27,085 bases of DNA from Bacillota bacterium. GTDB lineage: Bacteria > Bacillota > Clostridia > Oscillospirales > Acutalibacteraceae. The notes beneath the pieces were generated by a model. The model was not told where the DNA came from, ran no database searches, and saw nothing but the letters and a program-made list of their open reading frames with translations. A program made the position numbers and the translations under genes. The stretch is taken from contig JAEZRH010000130.1 in the NCBI GenBank assembly GCA_023412845.1, positions 1 to 27,085 of the forward strand, in the 5' to 3' direction. Shown piece by piece: positions 1 to 6,743 of the stretch (its first letter is position 1; every line of letters begins with the position of its first letter).

Positions 1-563
1 CCGTGACGGTCGGTTATGTTTCCGCCCTGAACCGTGAGATCACGAATTCCGAGACCGGCTATACCATGAAGTGCATCCAGACCGACGCGGCCATCAACCC
101 CGGCAACTCGGGCGGCGCGCTTGTCAACATGAAGGGCCAGGTCGTCGGCATCAACTCCTCGAAAATCGTTGCGACCGGCTATGAGGGACTCGGCTTCGCC
201 ATTCCGGTCAACACCGTTCAGCCCATCATCAGCGAGCTGAAGGCGTACGGCTACGTGAAAGACCGCGCGGCGCTCGGCATCACGGGGCAGTACCTCGACA
301 GCATGACGGCCCGCTTCTACAATATGCCTACCGGGATGTATATCGCTTCCGTCAGCAGCAGCTATGTTTCCGCCGCGGGGATCCAGAAGGGCGACATCAT
401 TACGAAGATCGACGGCAAAACCGTTTCCAGCGAAAGCTCCATCACCGCGGTCGTGACCGCCAAGAAGCCGGGCGATACCGTAACGCTCAGCGTCTCGCGC
501 CCGCTGACGGGACAGACGTTCACGGCGACCGTCAAACTCACGCAGGCGACAGGCAAATCCTAA
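1..563 (+). CDS. HtrA/DegP-type trypsin-like serine protease with PDZ domain, 3' part only
   Basis: The reading frame is open from the left edge, so the N-terminus, any membrane anchor and the catalytic His and Asp lie outside the window. What remains starts in the second half of the trypsin-like fold. The motif NPGNSGGAL, about 32-40 residues into the visible part, carries the nucleophilic serine, and the following GFAIPVNTV segment is the usual end of the HtrA protease domain. Residues about 90-180 form one PDZ domain, with GLY-type loop residues replaced by GMYIASV and the segment GIQKGDIITKIDGKTV. Family members are envelope-located quality-control proteases that cut misfolded proteins. 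The gene ends with TAA at 561-563 and faces the minus-strand cinA operon. Confidence in the family is high; which HtrA paralogue it is cannot be told. Confidence 0.93.
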   Translation, partial: VTVGYVSALNREITNSETGYTMKCIQTDAAINPGNSGGALVNMKGQVVGINSSKIVATGYEGLGFAIPVNTVQPIISELKAYGYVKDRAALGITGQYLDSMTARFYNMPTGMYIASVSSSYVSAAGIQKGDIITKIDGKTVSSESSITAVVTAKKPGDTVTLSVSRPLTGQTFTATVKLTQATGKS

Positions 564-677
564 CCGGTACAGCCGGTTTTGGCCGCCATTCGGCGCGATA
601 TGAAACTATTGGCCGCTTTTGGCGGGACAGTTTAAGACAAGGCTTCCGCGGATGAAAACGCCGCCTGCATTTTCCAT

Positions 678-729
678 ATAAAAATCCCCGCCCGCCCCAG
701 ACTGGCCCAGCCTGGAGCGGACGGGGATT
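678..729 (-). terminator. Rho-independent terminator of the iscS-thiI-cinA operon
   Basis: Arms 683-695 and 717-729 are complementary over 13 bp. On the minus-strand RNA the single non-Watson-Crick position becomes a G-U pair, and the stem is followed by a U-rich tract (complement of 678-684). This orientation fits the end of the minus-strand operon; read on the plus strand, the tail after the stem is weak. The rest of 564-777 holds no gene that I can support. Confidence 0.8.
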
Positions 730-777
730 CCTCTTGCTATGCGGGAGTTTACCCATCCCCTCCCGCCGGAGCGAGCC

Positions 778-1287
778 TCATTTTTCCGCCGCGCTGACCG
801 GCGGGGCTTGATCGCGCAGACACTGCGCCAGCTTTTCGTAATCCGGGCGATCTTCTTTCGGGAATTCGCCCTCCAGCGAAAATTTTGCTTTCAGCCGGTC
901 GAACATCCCGGGGAGCATCTGCAGAATCTCGTACGGGTCGTCCGGCAGAATGACGATGGCCTGGTTGACGCTTTCCACGAGATACCCGGTCTGTTCCGCG
1001 CCGCGCAGCTTCATGATCCCTTTCGGCTCGCCGAGACGGTCGAGCGGCACGCGGAGAGTCCTGAAAATCGGCGCGGCGCAATCCGGCCGCTTTTCCTCGG
1101 AAGCGCCGACCGCAAAGACGATCGTTTTATCCTTCAGAAGGTTGGAAAGGCAGCCGTTCAGGTTCTGCGGTCTGGCACAGACGGAGATGCAGCCCGCGTC
1201 CACGCCGAAAAAGCCGCATGCGCGGGCGATGGTCCGCTGGCAAGCGGAGGTTCTGTGGGCAAGGTAGAACAGGATTCCTGCGTCCAA
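778..1287 (-). CDS. Small hypothetical protein, possibly a degenerate CinA/MoaB-like domain
   Basis: An ATG at 1302 gives 174 residues, but GGAGG lies just inside that reading. A TTG at 1287-1285 has this site 8 nt upstream, so I prefer TTG, giving about 169 residues starting (M)DAGILFYLAHRT. It is the last gene of the minus-strand operon, starting 27 nt after the cinA stop. I do not recognise a named family. By eye, AIVILPDDPYEILQMLP resembles the CinA segment LVAMLPGPPSELIPMLK, and the protein has the size of one MoCF-fold domain. The GGLGPTxDD motif of real MoCF domains is absent, so it would be a diverged or inactive relative. The last roughly 20 residues overlap a dispersed DNA repeat (800-827), so the C-terminus may be secondary. 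Function is unknown. Confidence 0.72.
   Translation of the reverse strand: MDAGILFYLAHRTSACQRTIARACGFFGVDAGCISVCARPQNLNGCLSNLLKDKTIVFAVGASEEKRPDCAAPIFRTLRVPLDRLGEPKGIMKLRGAEQTGYLVESVNQAIVILPDDPYEILQMLPGMFDRLKAKFSLEGEFPKEDRPDYEKLAQCLRDQAPPVSAAEK
800..827 (+). repeat. Dispersed repeat copy D, inside the 3' end of the small cinA-linked gene
   Basis: This 28-nt segment matches 10169-10196 at 24 of 28 positions, including an exact 14-nt shared run GCGCAGACACTGCG. Its first half (GGCGGGGCTTG) also matches the cores at 4999-5009 and 11366-11376. It lies within the coding frame for the last residues of the minus-strand gene. Relatedness was judged by eye. Confidence 0.55.
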
Positions 1288-1314
1288 CTGAGATTCCTCC
1301 ATTGGCCGGGGAAA

Positions 1315-2595
1315 TTATCCCCGGCACCTTTCGTGAGAATAGGCGGCTTCCTCCAGTCCGCCGAGGTTCAGCACCCGGCGCCGCACCATGTCGAGCGCGT
1401 TCGACGCCGCCAGAAAGCGCAGATAGCCGCGCCCCTTGTGAGTGCTGCCGCGCATCTCGCGCACATAGGTCTTTTCCCCGTCGAAGAGTGCGAGGTACAC
1501 AAGGCCGACCGGCTTTTCCGGCGTGCCGCCGTCCGGGCCCGCGATGCCCGTGATGCCAATGCCGAAATCCGCGCCGGAAAGCTTTCCGATCCCCTCCGCC
1601 ATCAGACGGGCAACCTGCGGACTGACCGCGCCGTACTGCCGCAGAATATCCTCCGGCACGCTGAGCAGCTTCGTTTTGACCTCGTTCGCGTACGTGACGG
1701 TGCCCATGTGGAACACCGCGGAGGAACCGGGAATGTCGGTGATGCGTTTCGCCACGAGCCCGCCGGTGCAGGATTCCGCCGTCGCGACGGTCAGATGCTT
1801 TTCGGTCAGAAGGCGTACGACGGTCTCTTCGAGGCTTTCTATATCCACGCTGTAGACATAGTCGCCCAGGCGTTTTTTGAGCTCAGCCACGACCGGTTCG
1901 CACATTGCGGCGGCTTTTTCCGCACTTTCGGCGCGGGCGGTCACCCGCACGAACATCTCGCCGTCCTTCGCGTATGTCGCGGAGGTCGGATTCGGGCAGG
2001 CGCAGAGGTCTTCGATCTGCTCGGCAACGTAGCCCTCGCCAAGGCCGAACACGTGCACCATGCGGGAAACGATGGCCGCCTGCCCGCCGCCCGCGAGAAA
2101 CGGCACGGCGTAGTTTTTCAGCATGGGGATCAGCTCCGACGGCGGGCCGGGGAGCATTGCGACCAGCTTGCCGGCGTCCGTGCGGAAGCCGCAGCCGGGC
2201 GCGGTGCCGTTGTCGTTCGGGAAGACCGTGCAGCCTTCCGGCAGCATGGCCTGCTTTTTCTGCGTCTCGCCGAGCGTGCGGCCCTGGAAATACTGCCGGA
2301 TGCGCTCCATGCTGGTTTTGTCCATCACCAGCTTTTTGCCTGCGGCGGAAGCGATGGTTTCTTTAGTCAGGTCGTCGCCCGTGGGACCGAGTCCCCCGGT
2401 GGTGATGACGATGTCGCTGCGCTTCAGGGCGGTCTCGAGCGCGTCGCGCAGACGTTCGGGGTTATCCCCGACGGTGCAGGCGTACAGCAGGCCGATGCCC
2501 ACGTTCGAAAGCTCGCGCGCCACGAAGGACGCGTCCGTGTTGACGGTGTGACCCAGAAGGAGTTCCGTTCCGACGGAAATAATTTCAGCGTTCAT
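1315..2595 (-). CDS. cinA: CinA: putative competence/damage-inducible protein, NMN amidohydrolase
   Basis: A 426-residue two-domain protein of normal family length. The N-terminal MoCF-like domain (about 1-170) opens with AEIISVGTELLLG and has TGGLGPTGDDLTKE near residue 65 and LPGPPSEL near residue 150. The C-terminal CinA domain (about 255-410) has TVATAESCTGGLVA, then GADFGIGITGIAGPDGGT and KPVGLVYLAL. In characterised homologues the C-terminal domain deamidates nicotinamide mononucleotide to nicotinate mononucleotide for pyridine nucleotide salvage, and the N-terminal domain has been linked to ADP-ribose pyrophosphatase activity; those activities are family knowledge. The ATG at 2595 is preceded by AAGGGGAT at good spacing. 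The gene follows thiI by 30 nt on the same strand. Both domains look intact. Confidence 0.96.
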   Translation of the reverse strand: MNAEIISVGTELLLGHTVNTDASFVARELSNVGIGLLYACTVGDNPERLRDALETALKRSDIVITTGGLGPTGDDLTKETIASAAGKKLVMDKTSMERIRQYFQGRTLGETQKKQAMLPEGCTVFPNDNGTAPGCGFRTDAGKLVAMLPGPPSELIPMLKNYAVPFLAGGGQAAIVSRMVHVFGLGEGYVAEQIEDLCACPNPTSATYAKDGEMFVRVTARAESAEKAAAMCEPVVAELKKRLGDYVYSVDIESLEETVVRLLTEKHLTVATAESCTGGLVAKRITDIPGSSAVFHMGTVTYANEVKTKLLSVPEDILRQYGAVSPQVARLMAEGIGKLSGADFGIGITGIAGPDGGTPEKPVGLVYLALFDGEKTYVREMRGSTHKGRGYLRFLAASNALDMVRRRVLNLGGLEEAAYSHERCRG

Positions 2596-2625
2596 AAAAA
2601 TATCCCCTTGTTTATCAATAGGCGT

Positions 2626-3801
2626 TTAACGTCCGGGCTCGATTCTTGTCGTTTTCACCCGGTTCAGACAGTCGTCCAGAAGCGCCGGGACGTCCAGCTT
2701 CTCCTCGGCGTGCTCCACGAATTTCAGCACGGGCCGGGTGCGCGGATGGCGCGGCGTGAACACCGTACAGCAGTCCTCGTATGGCAGGATGGAGAGGTCG
2801 TAGGTGTCGATACGGCGCGCGAGCGCGATGATGTCCACCTTATCCATACCGATGAGCGGGCGGAAAACGGGCATCGAGGCCACGGCGTCCGTGCAGGCGA
2901 TGGCCTGCAGCGTCTGGCTGGCGACCTGCCCCAGGCTTTCGCCGGTGATCAGCGCGCCGCATTCCTGTTCGCGCGCGATCGTTTCCGCCGCGCGCATCAT
3001 CATCCTTCGCATAATGACCGTAAAATATTCCTCGGGGCATTTCGCCATGATCTCTTCCTGAATCTTTGCGAACGGCACGGTGAACATCGTCATGCGCCCC
3101 GCGTATTCTCCGACTTTCCGCAAAAGATCGGCGACCTTCTGTTCCGCGCGCTCGCTGGTGTAGGGCGGGCTGGCGAAATGCACCGCCGTCAGCTCCACGC
3201 CGCGCCGGGCCATCATCCAGGAGGCCACGGGGCTGTCGATCCCGCCGCTGATGAGCACCGCGGCTTTGCCGCCCGTGCCGACGGGGATTCCTCCCGCGCC
3301 GCGCAGGGAGTTGCCGTGCACATAGGCCGCGTAGTCGCGGATCTCAACGCGCACGGTGAATTCCGGCTCGTTTACGTCCACGCGCAGGTGAGGGAAGCTT
3401 TCCTGAAGAAAAGAGCCGACCTGCGCGCAGATTTCCGGCGATTTGAGCGGGAATTTCTTATCCGAACGCTTGCACTCGACCTTGAACGTCCGTGCTTCGG
3501 AGAGGTCGCGGCGCAGATATTCCGCCGCCGCGGCGCAGACGGCGCCGATCTCCTTCTGCGTCTCGCAGGCGCGGGAAAACGCCGCGATGCCGAAGATTTT
3601 GGCGACGCGGTCGGCTGCTTCGTCGATGTCGGCCCCTTCGCGCGGGGTCACGTAGACGGTGGACTGTATTTCGCGGATGTCGAACAGCCCGGAATCCGAA
3701 AGCCTGCGCCGCATATTGCGCAGCAGCATGTCCTCGAACGCGCGGCGGTTCAGGCCTTTCAGCACGACTTCGCCCAGCTTTACCAGTATGACTTCCTTCA
3801 T
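2626..3801 (-). CDS. thiI: ThiI: tRNA 4-thiouridine sulfurtransferase, no rhodanese domain
   Basis: A 391-residue protein with the N-terminal ferredoxin-like and THUMP RNA-binding regions (about 1-165) followed by a PP-loop ATPase domain starting at VLISGGIDSPVASWMM (about residue 183). The enzyme adenylates U8 of tRNA and replaces the oxygen with sulfur to give s4U. Its length matches the Firmicute form, which lacks the C-terminal rhodanese domain of E. coli ThiI, so sulfur should come directly from a partner cysteine desulfurase; the adjacent upstream gene encodes one. Sulfur transfer for thiamine thiazole is a known role of the rhodanese-bearing form and is less likely here. The ATG at 3801 has AAGGAG 6 nt upstream and follows the desulfurase stop by 12 nt, so the two are cotranscribed. 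Confidence 0.97.
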   Translation of the reverse strand: MKEVILVKLGEVVLKGLNRRAFEDMLLRNMRRRLSDSGLFDIREIQSTVYVTPREGADIDEAADRVAKIFGIAAFSRACETQKEIGAVCAAAAEYLRRDLSEARTFKVECKRSDKKFPLKSPEICAQVGSFLQESFPHLRVDVNEPEFTVRVEIRDYAAYVHGNSLRGAGGIPVGTGGKAAVLISGGIDSPVASWMMARRGVELTAVHFASPPYTSERAEQKVADLLRKVGEYAGRMTMFTVPFAKIQEEIMAKCPEEYFTVIMRRMMMRAAETIAREQECGALITGESLGQVASQTLQAIACTDAVASMPVFRPLIGMDKVDIIALARRIDTYDLSILPYEDCCTVFTPRHPRTRPVLKFVEHAEEKLDVPALLDDCLNRVKTTRIEPGR

Positions 3802-3813
3802 GCGGTTCTCCTT

Positions 3814-4953
3814 TTACAGCGGTCTTTTTGCGAGGCCGGCAAGCCCTTCCTTCAGGGCGGAGAGGAAGACCTTGGCTTCCTCAATGGTGTTGAAGCGGCT
3901 GAAGCTCAGCCGCAGGGAAGAAGCGATGCGTTCCTTCTGCAGTCCCATCGCGCGCAGAACATAGCTTTCGCGCCCCTTCGAACATGCCGAACCGGAGGAG
4001 ACGTAGATGCCTCGGTCGGAAAGAAAATGCAGCATCGTTTCCGCGCGCACTTCGCCGGCGGAAAAGTTCAGGATATAGGGCAGGCCGTCTTCCGGAGAGT
4101 TGACGGCCACGCCGCCGATTTCCGCGAGACCGCCCCGCAGAAAGCCGTTCAGCTCCCGCATCTTCGGCAGCTCTTCCGAAGGGTCCGGCAGGACCGCGAC
4201 GGCGGCGCCGAGCCCCGCGATGAGCGGGACGCTTTCCGTGCCGGGCCGAATGTCCTTTTCCTGGCCGCCGCCGAACGTCAGCGGTTCGATATGCACGCCG
4301 CGGCGCACATAAAGAGCCCCGACGCCTTTCGGCCCGTGGATCTTATGCCCGCTCATGCTCATCAGATCCACGTCGGCCTTTTTGGGATGCAGCGCCAGTT
4401 TTCCGAACGCCTGCACCGCGTCCACATGGAGCAGCGCGGGAGCCTTCGCGCGGGCGATCGCTTCCGCGGCGGCTTCGACGGGGAGGATGGAGCCGACCTC
4501 GTTGTTGACCTTCATCATGCTGACGAGGACGGTCTCCGGCGTCACGGCTTCAAAAAGCTGTTCGGGCGAAATTTTACCCGCTCCGTCGGGCTTGAGGGAT
4601 ACGACGTCGAACCCTTCCTGTTCCAGACGCTTCATCACGTTCACGACGGAAGGATGCTCGATCATGGTCGTCACGATGCGGTTTCCCCGCTTCTTCCGCG
4701 CGTGGGCGGCGCCGAACAGCGCAATGTTGTTGCCCTCGGTCCCGCCGGAAGTGAAAAAGATTTCTTCCGGCTGCACGCCGAGCAGCCCGGAGACGTTCGA
4801 ACGCGCCCCGCGCATGACCTGCTCGGCTTCGAAGCCTTTCGTGTGCAGGGACGACGGGTTGCCGTAATTTTCCGTCATCGTTTCCATCACCTTTTCGGCG
4901 GCCTCGCGGCACACTTTTGTGGTGGAGGAATTGTCAAAATATATTTCAGTCAA
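3814..4953 (-). CDS. Cysteine desulfurase (NifS/IscS-like), sulfur donor for ThiI
   Basis: A 379-residue PLP enzyme of aminotransferase class V. It opens with IYFDNSSTTKVC. The PLP lysine lies in MSGHKIHGPKGVGALY (about residue 200) and the active-site cysteine in YVSSGSACSKGRES (about residue 320); HVDAVQAFGKL is the cofactor-contacting aspartate region. It removes sulfur from L-cysteine as an enzyme persulfide. Its position directly before thiI, as in the B. subtilis nifZ-thiI pair, suggests that it serves s4U formation. The start is TTG at 4953-4951, supported by GGAGG 10 nt upstream (4961-4966 region) and by the family N-terminus beginning almost at once. It is the first gene of the operon, about 160 nt from the predicted promoter. 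Confidence 0.96.
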   Translation of the reverse strand: MTEIYFDNSSTTKVCREAAEKVMETMTENYGNPSSLHTKGFEAEQVMRGARSNVSGLLGVQPEEIFFTSGGTEGNNIALFGAAHARKKRGNRIVTTMIEHPSVVNVMKRLEQEGFDVVSLKPDGAGKISPEQLFEAVTPETVLVSMMKVNNEVGSILPVEAAAEAIARAKAPALLHVDAVQAFGKLALHPKKADVDLMSMSGHKIHGPKGVGALYVRRGVHIEPLTFGGGQEKDIRPGTESVPLIAGLGAAVAVLPDPSEELPKMRELNGFLRGGLAEIGGVAVNSPEDGLPYILNFSAGEVRAETMLHFLSDRGIYVSSGSACSKGRESYVLRAMGLQKERIASSLRLSFSRFNTIEEAKVFLSALKEGLAGLAKRPL

Positions 4954-4984
4954 AAGAGGTTACCTCCGGCATTCTTTGTTCTAC

Positions 4985-5047
4985 CTGTGAACCTGGACGG
5001 CGGGGCCTGACTAAGTCGGCGCGGATTCTGTTGGCCGGGAGTTGCCC
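4985..5047 (+). repeat. Dispersed repeat copy A, in the leader of the desulfurase operon
   Basis: Positions 4985-5009 match 11352-11376 at 20 of 25 positions, all differences being transitions. Positions 5034-5047 (GCCGGGAGTTGCCC) recur exactly at 10109-10122. The copy lies in the untranslated leader of the minus-strand operon, between its promoter and the TTG start, in GC-rich sequence able to form several hairpins, for example CAGGC/GCCTG near 5104-5117. Confidence 0.6.
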
Positions 5048-5118
5048 GGGACTTTCCCGTCCAAGAAAACTTGAAATCTTCGCTGCGCCCCCGGCGCGGC
5101 GAAACAGGCTGTGCCTGT

Positions 5119-5147
5119 ATTATACACCAAGTCCGGTCAGGAGGCAA
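5119..5147 (-). promoter_or_regulatory. Sigma-A-type promoter of the desulfurase-thiI-cinA operon
   Basis: On the minus strand, -35 TTGCCT (complement of 5142-5147) and a perfect -10 TATAAT (complement of 5119-5124) are separated by exactly 17 nt. Transcription would start near 5112 and give a leader of about 160 nt before the TTG start. Confidence 0.78.
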
Positions 5148-5169
5148 TCGGAAGCCTGCTTGACCGGAC
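5131..5169. promoter_or_regulatory. Inverted repeat between two divergent promoters
   Basis: GTCCGGTCA (5131-5139) and TGACCGGAC (5161-5169) are perfect 9-bp inverted arms, with AGGC/GCCT as an additional inner pair. The element covers the -35 boxes of both the minus-strand desulfurase promoter and the plus-strand PH-protein promoter. It could be an operator for a dimeric regulator acting on both sides; no regulator is identified. Confidence 0.5.
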
Positions 5170-5187
5170 GCCGTACCGTGTTATAAT
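5160..5187 (+). promoter_or_regulatory. Sigma-A-type promoter of the PH-domain gene
   Basis: TTGACC (5160-5165) and TATAAT (5182-5187) with a 16-nt spacer. The expected start near 5194 leaves a leader of about 20 nt that contains the GGGGGA ribosome binding site at 5203-5208, which agrees with translation starting at about 5215. Confidence 0.78.
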
Positions 5188-5214
5188 GGCAGTAATTGTA
5201 CTGGGGGAATTTTC

Positions 5215-5670
5215 ATAAAACTCAAATCGAAAGTCGATTGGTGGTACTATCTCGTTACCGCTGTATTTGCCGCGGCGTGCGTCCTTCTGACCGTTCTGGC
5301 GGCGCAGGCCGGAAAGGCGCTTCTCATTGCGGAAGCGATATTGTTCTGGGTAATATTCCTATTGATGATTGTGCCCGTGATTTTCATGTCCTGCTGTATT
5401 TTTGAAAAGGACTGCCTGCATATCAAATGCGGATTTTTCGGCAATACCCCGTTCGTGGGTTCGCGGATTTTCTACCGGGATATCCTTTTTGTGGAGAAGA
5501 CCCGCGACCCGTCCTCCTCCATGGCGCCTTCGCTCGACCGGGTGGGCATCGCGTTCCGCACGGGAGGGAGGCACGACGGTTATGTTATGGTCGCGCCGAA
5601 GGAAAAACAGCGGTTCATTGACGAGCTGCGCAGGCGGAATCCACAGATTTTCTACAAAATCGGCCATTAG
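5215..5670 (+). CDS. Small membrane-anchored bacterial PH-domain protein (YyaB-like), apparent ATA start
   Basis: The frame is open from 5164 to TAA at 5668. The only ATG/GTG/TTG that could start it early enough is a TTG at 5341, which would remove the first 42 codons, including the first membrane helix. An ATA at 5215 follows GGGGGA by 6 nt and gives (M)KLKSKVDWWYYLVT, a normal start for this family, for 151 residues. Two hydrophobic helices (about 11-28 and 38-57) are followed by a soluble domain with YRDILFVEKT, DRVGIAF and PKEKQRFIDELRRRNP, as in the bPH_4/YyaB family. The function of the family is poorly known; the domain should face the cytoplasm. The gene has its own promoter and stands alone, convergent with the GT2 gene. 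ATT at 5209 is an alternative start but is too close to the ribosome binding site. Confidence 0.8.
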   Translation: MKLKSKVDWWYYLVTAVFAAACVLLTVLAAQAGKALLIAEAILFWVIFLLMIVPVIFMSCCIFEKDCLHIKCGFFGNTPFVGSRIFYRDILFVEKTRDPSSSMAPSLDRVGIAFRTGGRHDGYVMVAPKEKQRFIDELRRRNPQIFYKIGH

Positions 5671-5692
5671 ATGCCCGGCAAGGGCAGCAGCT

Positions 5693-6631
5693 TTACTGCC
5701 TGAACTCTTCGATTTTATAACGCGGACGGTCCTTCGTCTCGGCGTAGATTTTTCCGATGTACGTGCCGAGAACGCCCAGGCACAGCATCAGCAGGCCGCC
5801 GAGCAGCCACAGCGACCACACGGCCCATACCCACGCCGCAAGCCCGGAGGTGAAATGGAGGATCAGCGTCCAGACAAGGCCCACGAGGCTTGCGAACGAC
5901 GTCAGACAGCCGAGGCCCGTGATCAGGCTCAGCGGTTTGACGCTGAACGAAGTGATGCCGTCAATTGCGAACGAGATCATCTTTTTGAGCGGATATTTCG
6001 ATTCGCCGGCAAAGCGTTCGTGCCGGTCGTAATAGACGTAATCGCTGCGATAGCCGATGAGCGGCACGAGGCCGCGCAGAAAGAGGTTTACTTCGCGGTA
6101 CTCGCTCAGGGCGTCGAGCGCGCGGCGGCTCATCAGGCGGTAATCCGCGTGGTTGAAGACGGTTTCCACGCCCATTTTGTCCATCAGACGGTAAAAGGCC
6201 AGCGCCGTAAAACGCTTGAAAAACGTGTCGGTCTCGCGCTTGTTCCGCACGCCGTAGACGACGTCGCAGCCGTCGATGAATTTTTTTACGAATTCGTCCA
6301 GCACTTCGACGTCGTCCTGCAAATCGGCGTCAAGGCTGACGGCGCAGTCCGCGAGGGAACGCGCCTGCATCAGCCCGGCCAGCAGCGCGTTCTGGTGGCC
6401 GCGGTTGTGCGCGAGCTTTACTCCGCAGATCAGCTCGCTCTGCGCGCAGTATCCGGAGATCAGCTTCCACGTCCCGTCGCGGCTGCCGTCGTCGACGAAC
6501 AGCATGCGGCTTTTTTTGTCCGCGAGGCCGGAAGAGATCATGGATTCCAGTTTTACCGTAAGCCGCCGGACCGTCTCCGGCAGGACTTTTTCTTCATTGT
6601 AGCAGGGGATCACAAAATAGACGATGGGCAT
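5693..6631 (-). CDS. GT2 glycosyltransferase, CsbB/GtrB/DPM1-like, two C-terminal membrane helices
   Basis: A TTG at 6640 touches the GGAGG site, so I prefer ATG at 6631, 9 nt behind it, giving 312 residues starting MPIVYFVIPCYNEEKVL. The GT-A domain (about 1-220) has FVDDGSRDGTW, the DADLQDD metal-binding motif, and HADYRLMSRRAL. Two hydrophobic helices follow (about 230-255 and 260-295), as in enzymes that transfer a sugar from a nucleotide donor to polyprenyl phosphate on the inner membrane face. The gene lies directly downstream of a yfhO-like gene. In B. subtilis the CsbB and YfhO proteins act together to glycosylate lipoteichoic acid, so a similar envelope role is likely here. Sugar and acceptor are unknown. 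Confidence 0.92.
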   Translation of the reverse strand: MPIVYFVIPCYNEEKVLPETVRRLTVKLESMISSGLADKKSRMLFVDDGSRDGTWKLISGYCAQSELICGVKLAHNRGHQNALLAGLMQARSLADCAVSLDADLQDDVEVLDEFVKKFIDGCDVVYGVRNKRETDTFFKRFTALAFYRLMDKMGVETVFNHADYRLMSRRALDALSEYREVNLFLRGLVPLIGYRSDYVYYDRHERFAGESKYPLKKMISFAIDGITSFSVKPLSLITGLGCLTSFASLVGLVWTLILHFTSGLAAWVWAVWSLWLLGGLLMLCLGVLGTYIGKIYAETKDRPRYKIEEFRQ

Positions 6632-6651
6632 GGCATTCAACCTCCGTTTTG

Positions 6652-6738
6652 GTCAGGCTGCCGATAAAGTCGCGCGACCGCAAAATTGCAGGGCAATTTT
6701 GCTTACTGCGTCGGCTGCGCGGTTTCACGGTGCCTGAC
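6652..6738 (-). repeat. Palindromic element between the yfhO-like gene and the GT2 gene
   Basis: GTCAGGC (6652-6658) pairs with GCCTGAC (6732-6738), and inside it GCAAAATTGC (6680-6689) and GCAATTTTGC (6693-6702) form a perfect 10-bp hairpin with a 3-nt loop. It fills the gap between two cotranscribed genes. No clear U-tract follows the inner hairpin on the minus strand, so an RNA-processing or stability role is as likely as partial termination. Confidence 0.55.
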
Positions 6739-6743
6739 AGGTT

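Noticed and set aside
564..677. Possible small hairpins after the HtrA gene (GGCCGC/GGCGG repeats) as its terminator
   Set aside because: Arms are short and no T-tract follows on the plus strand.
739..5010. A 1423-codon open frame on the plus strand across the whole minus-strand operon
   Set aside because: It lies antisense to four well-supported genes in the complementary codon frame of GC-rich sequence, has no recognisable domain and is rich in His/Arg/Ala, as shadow frames are.
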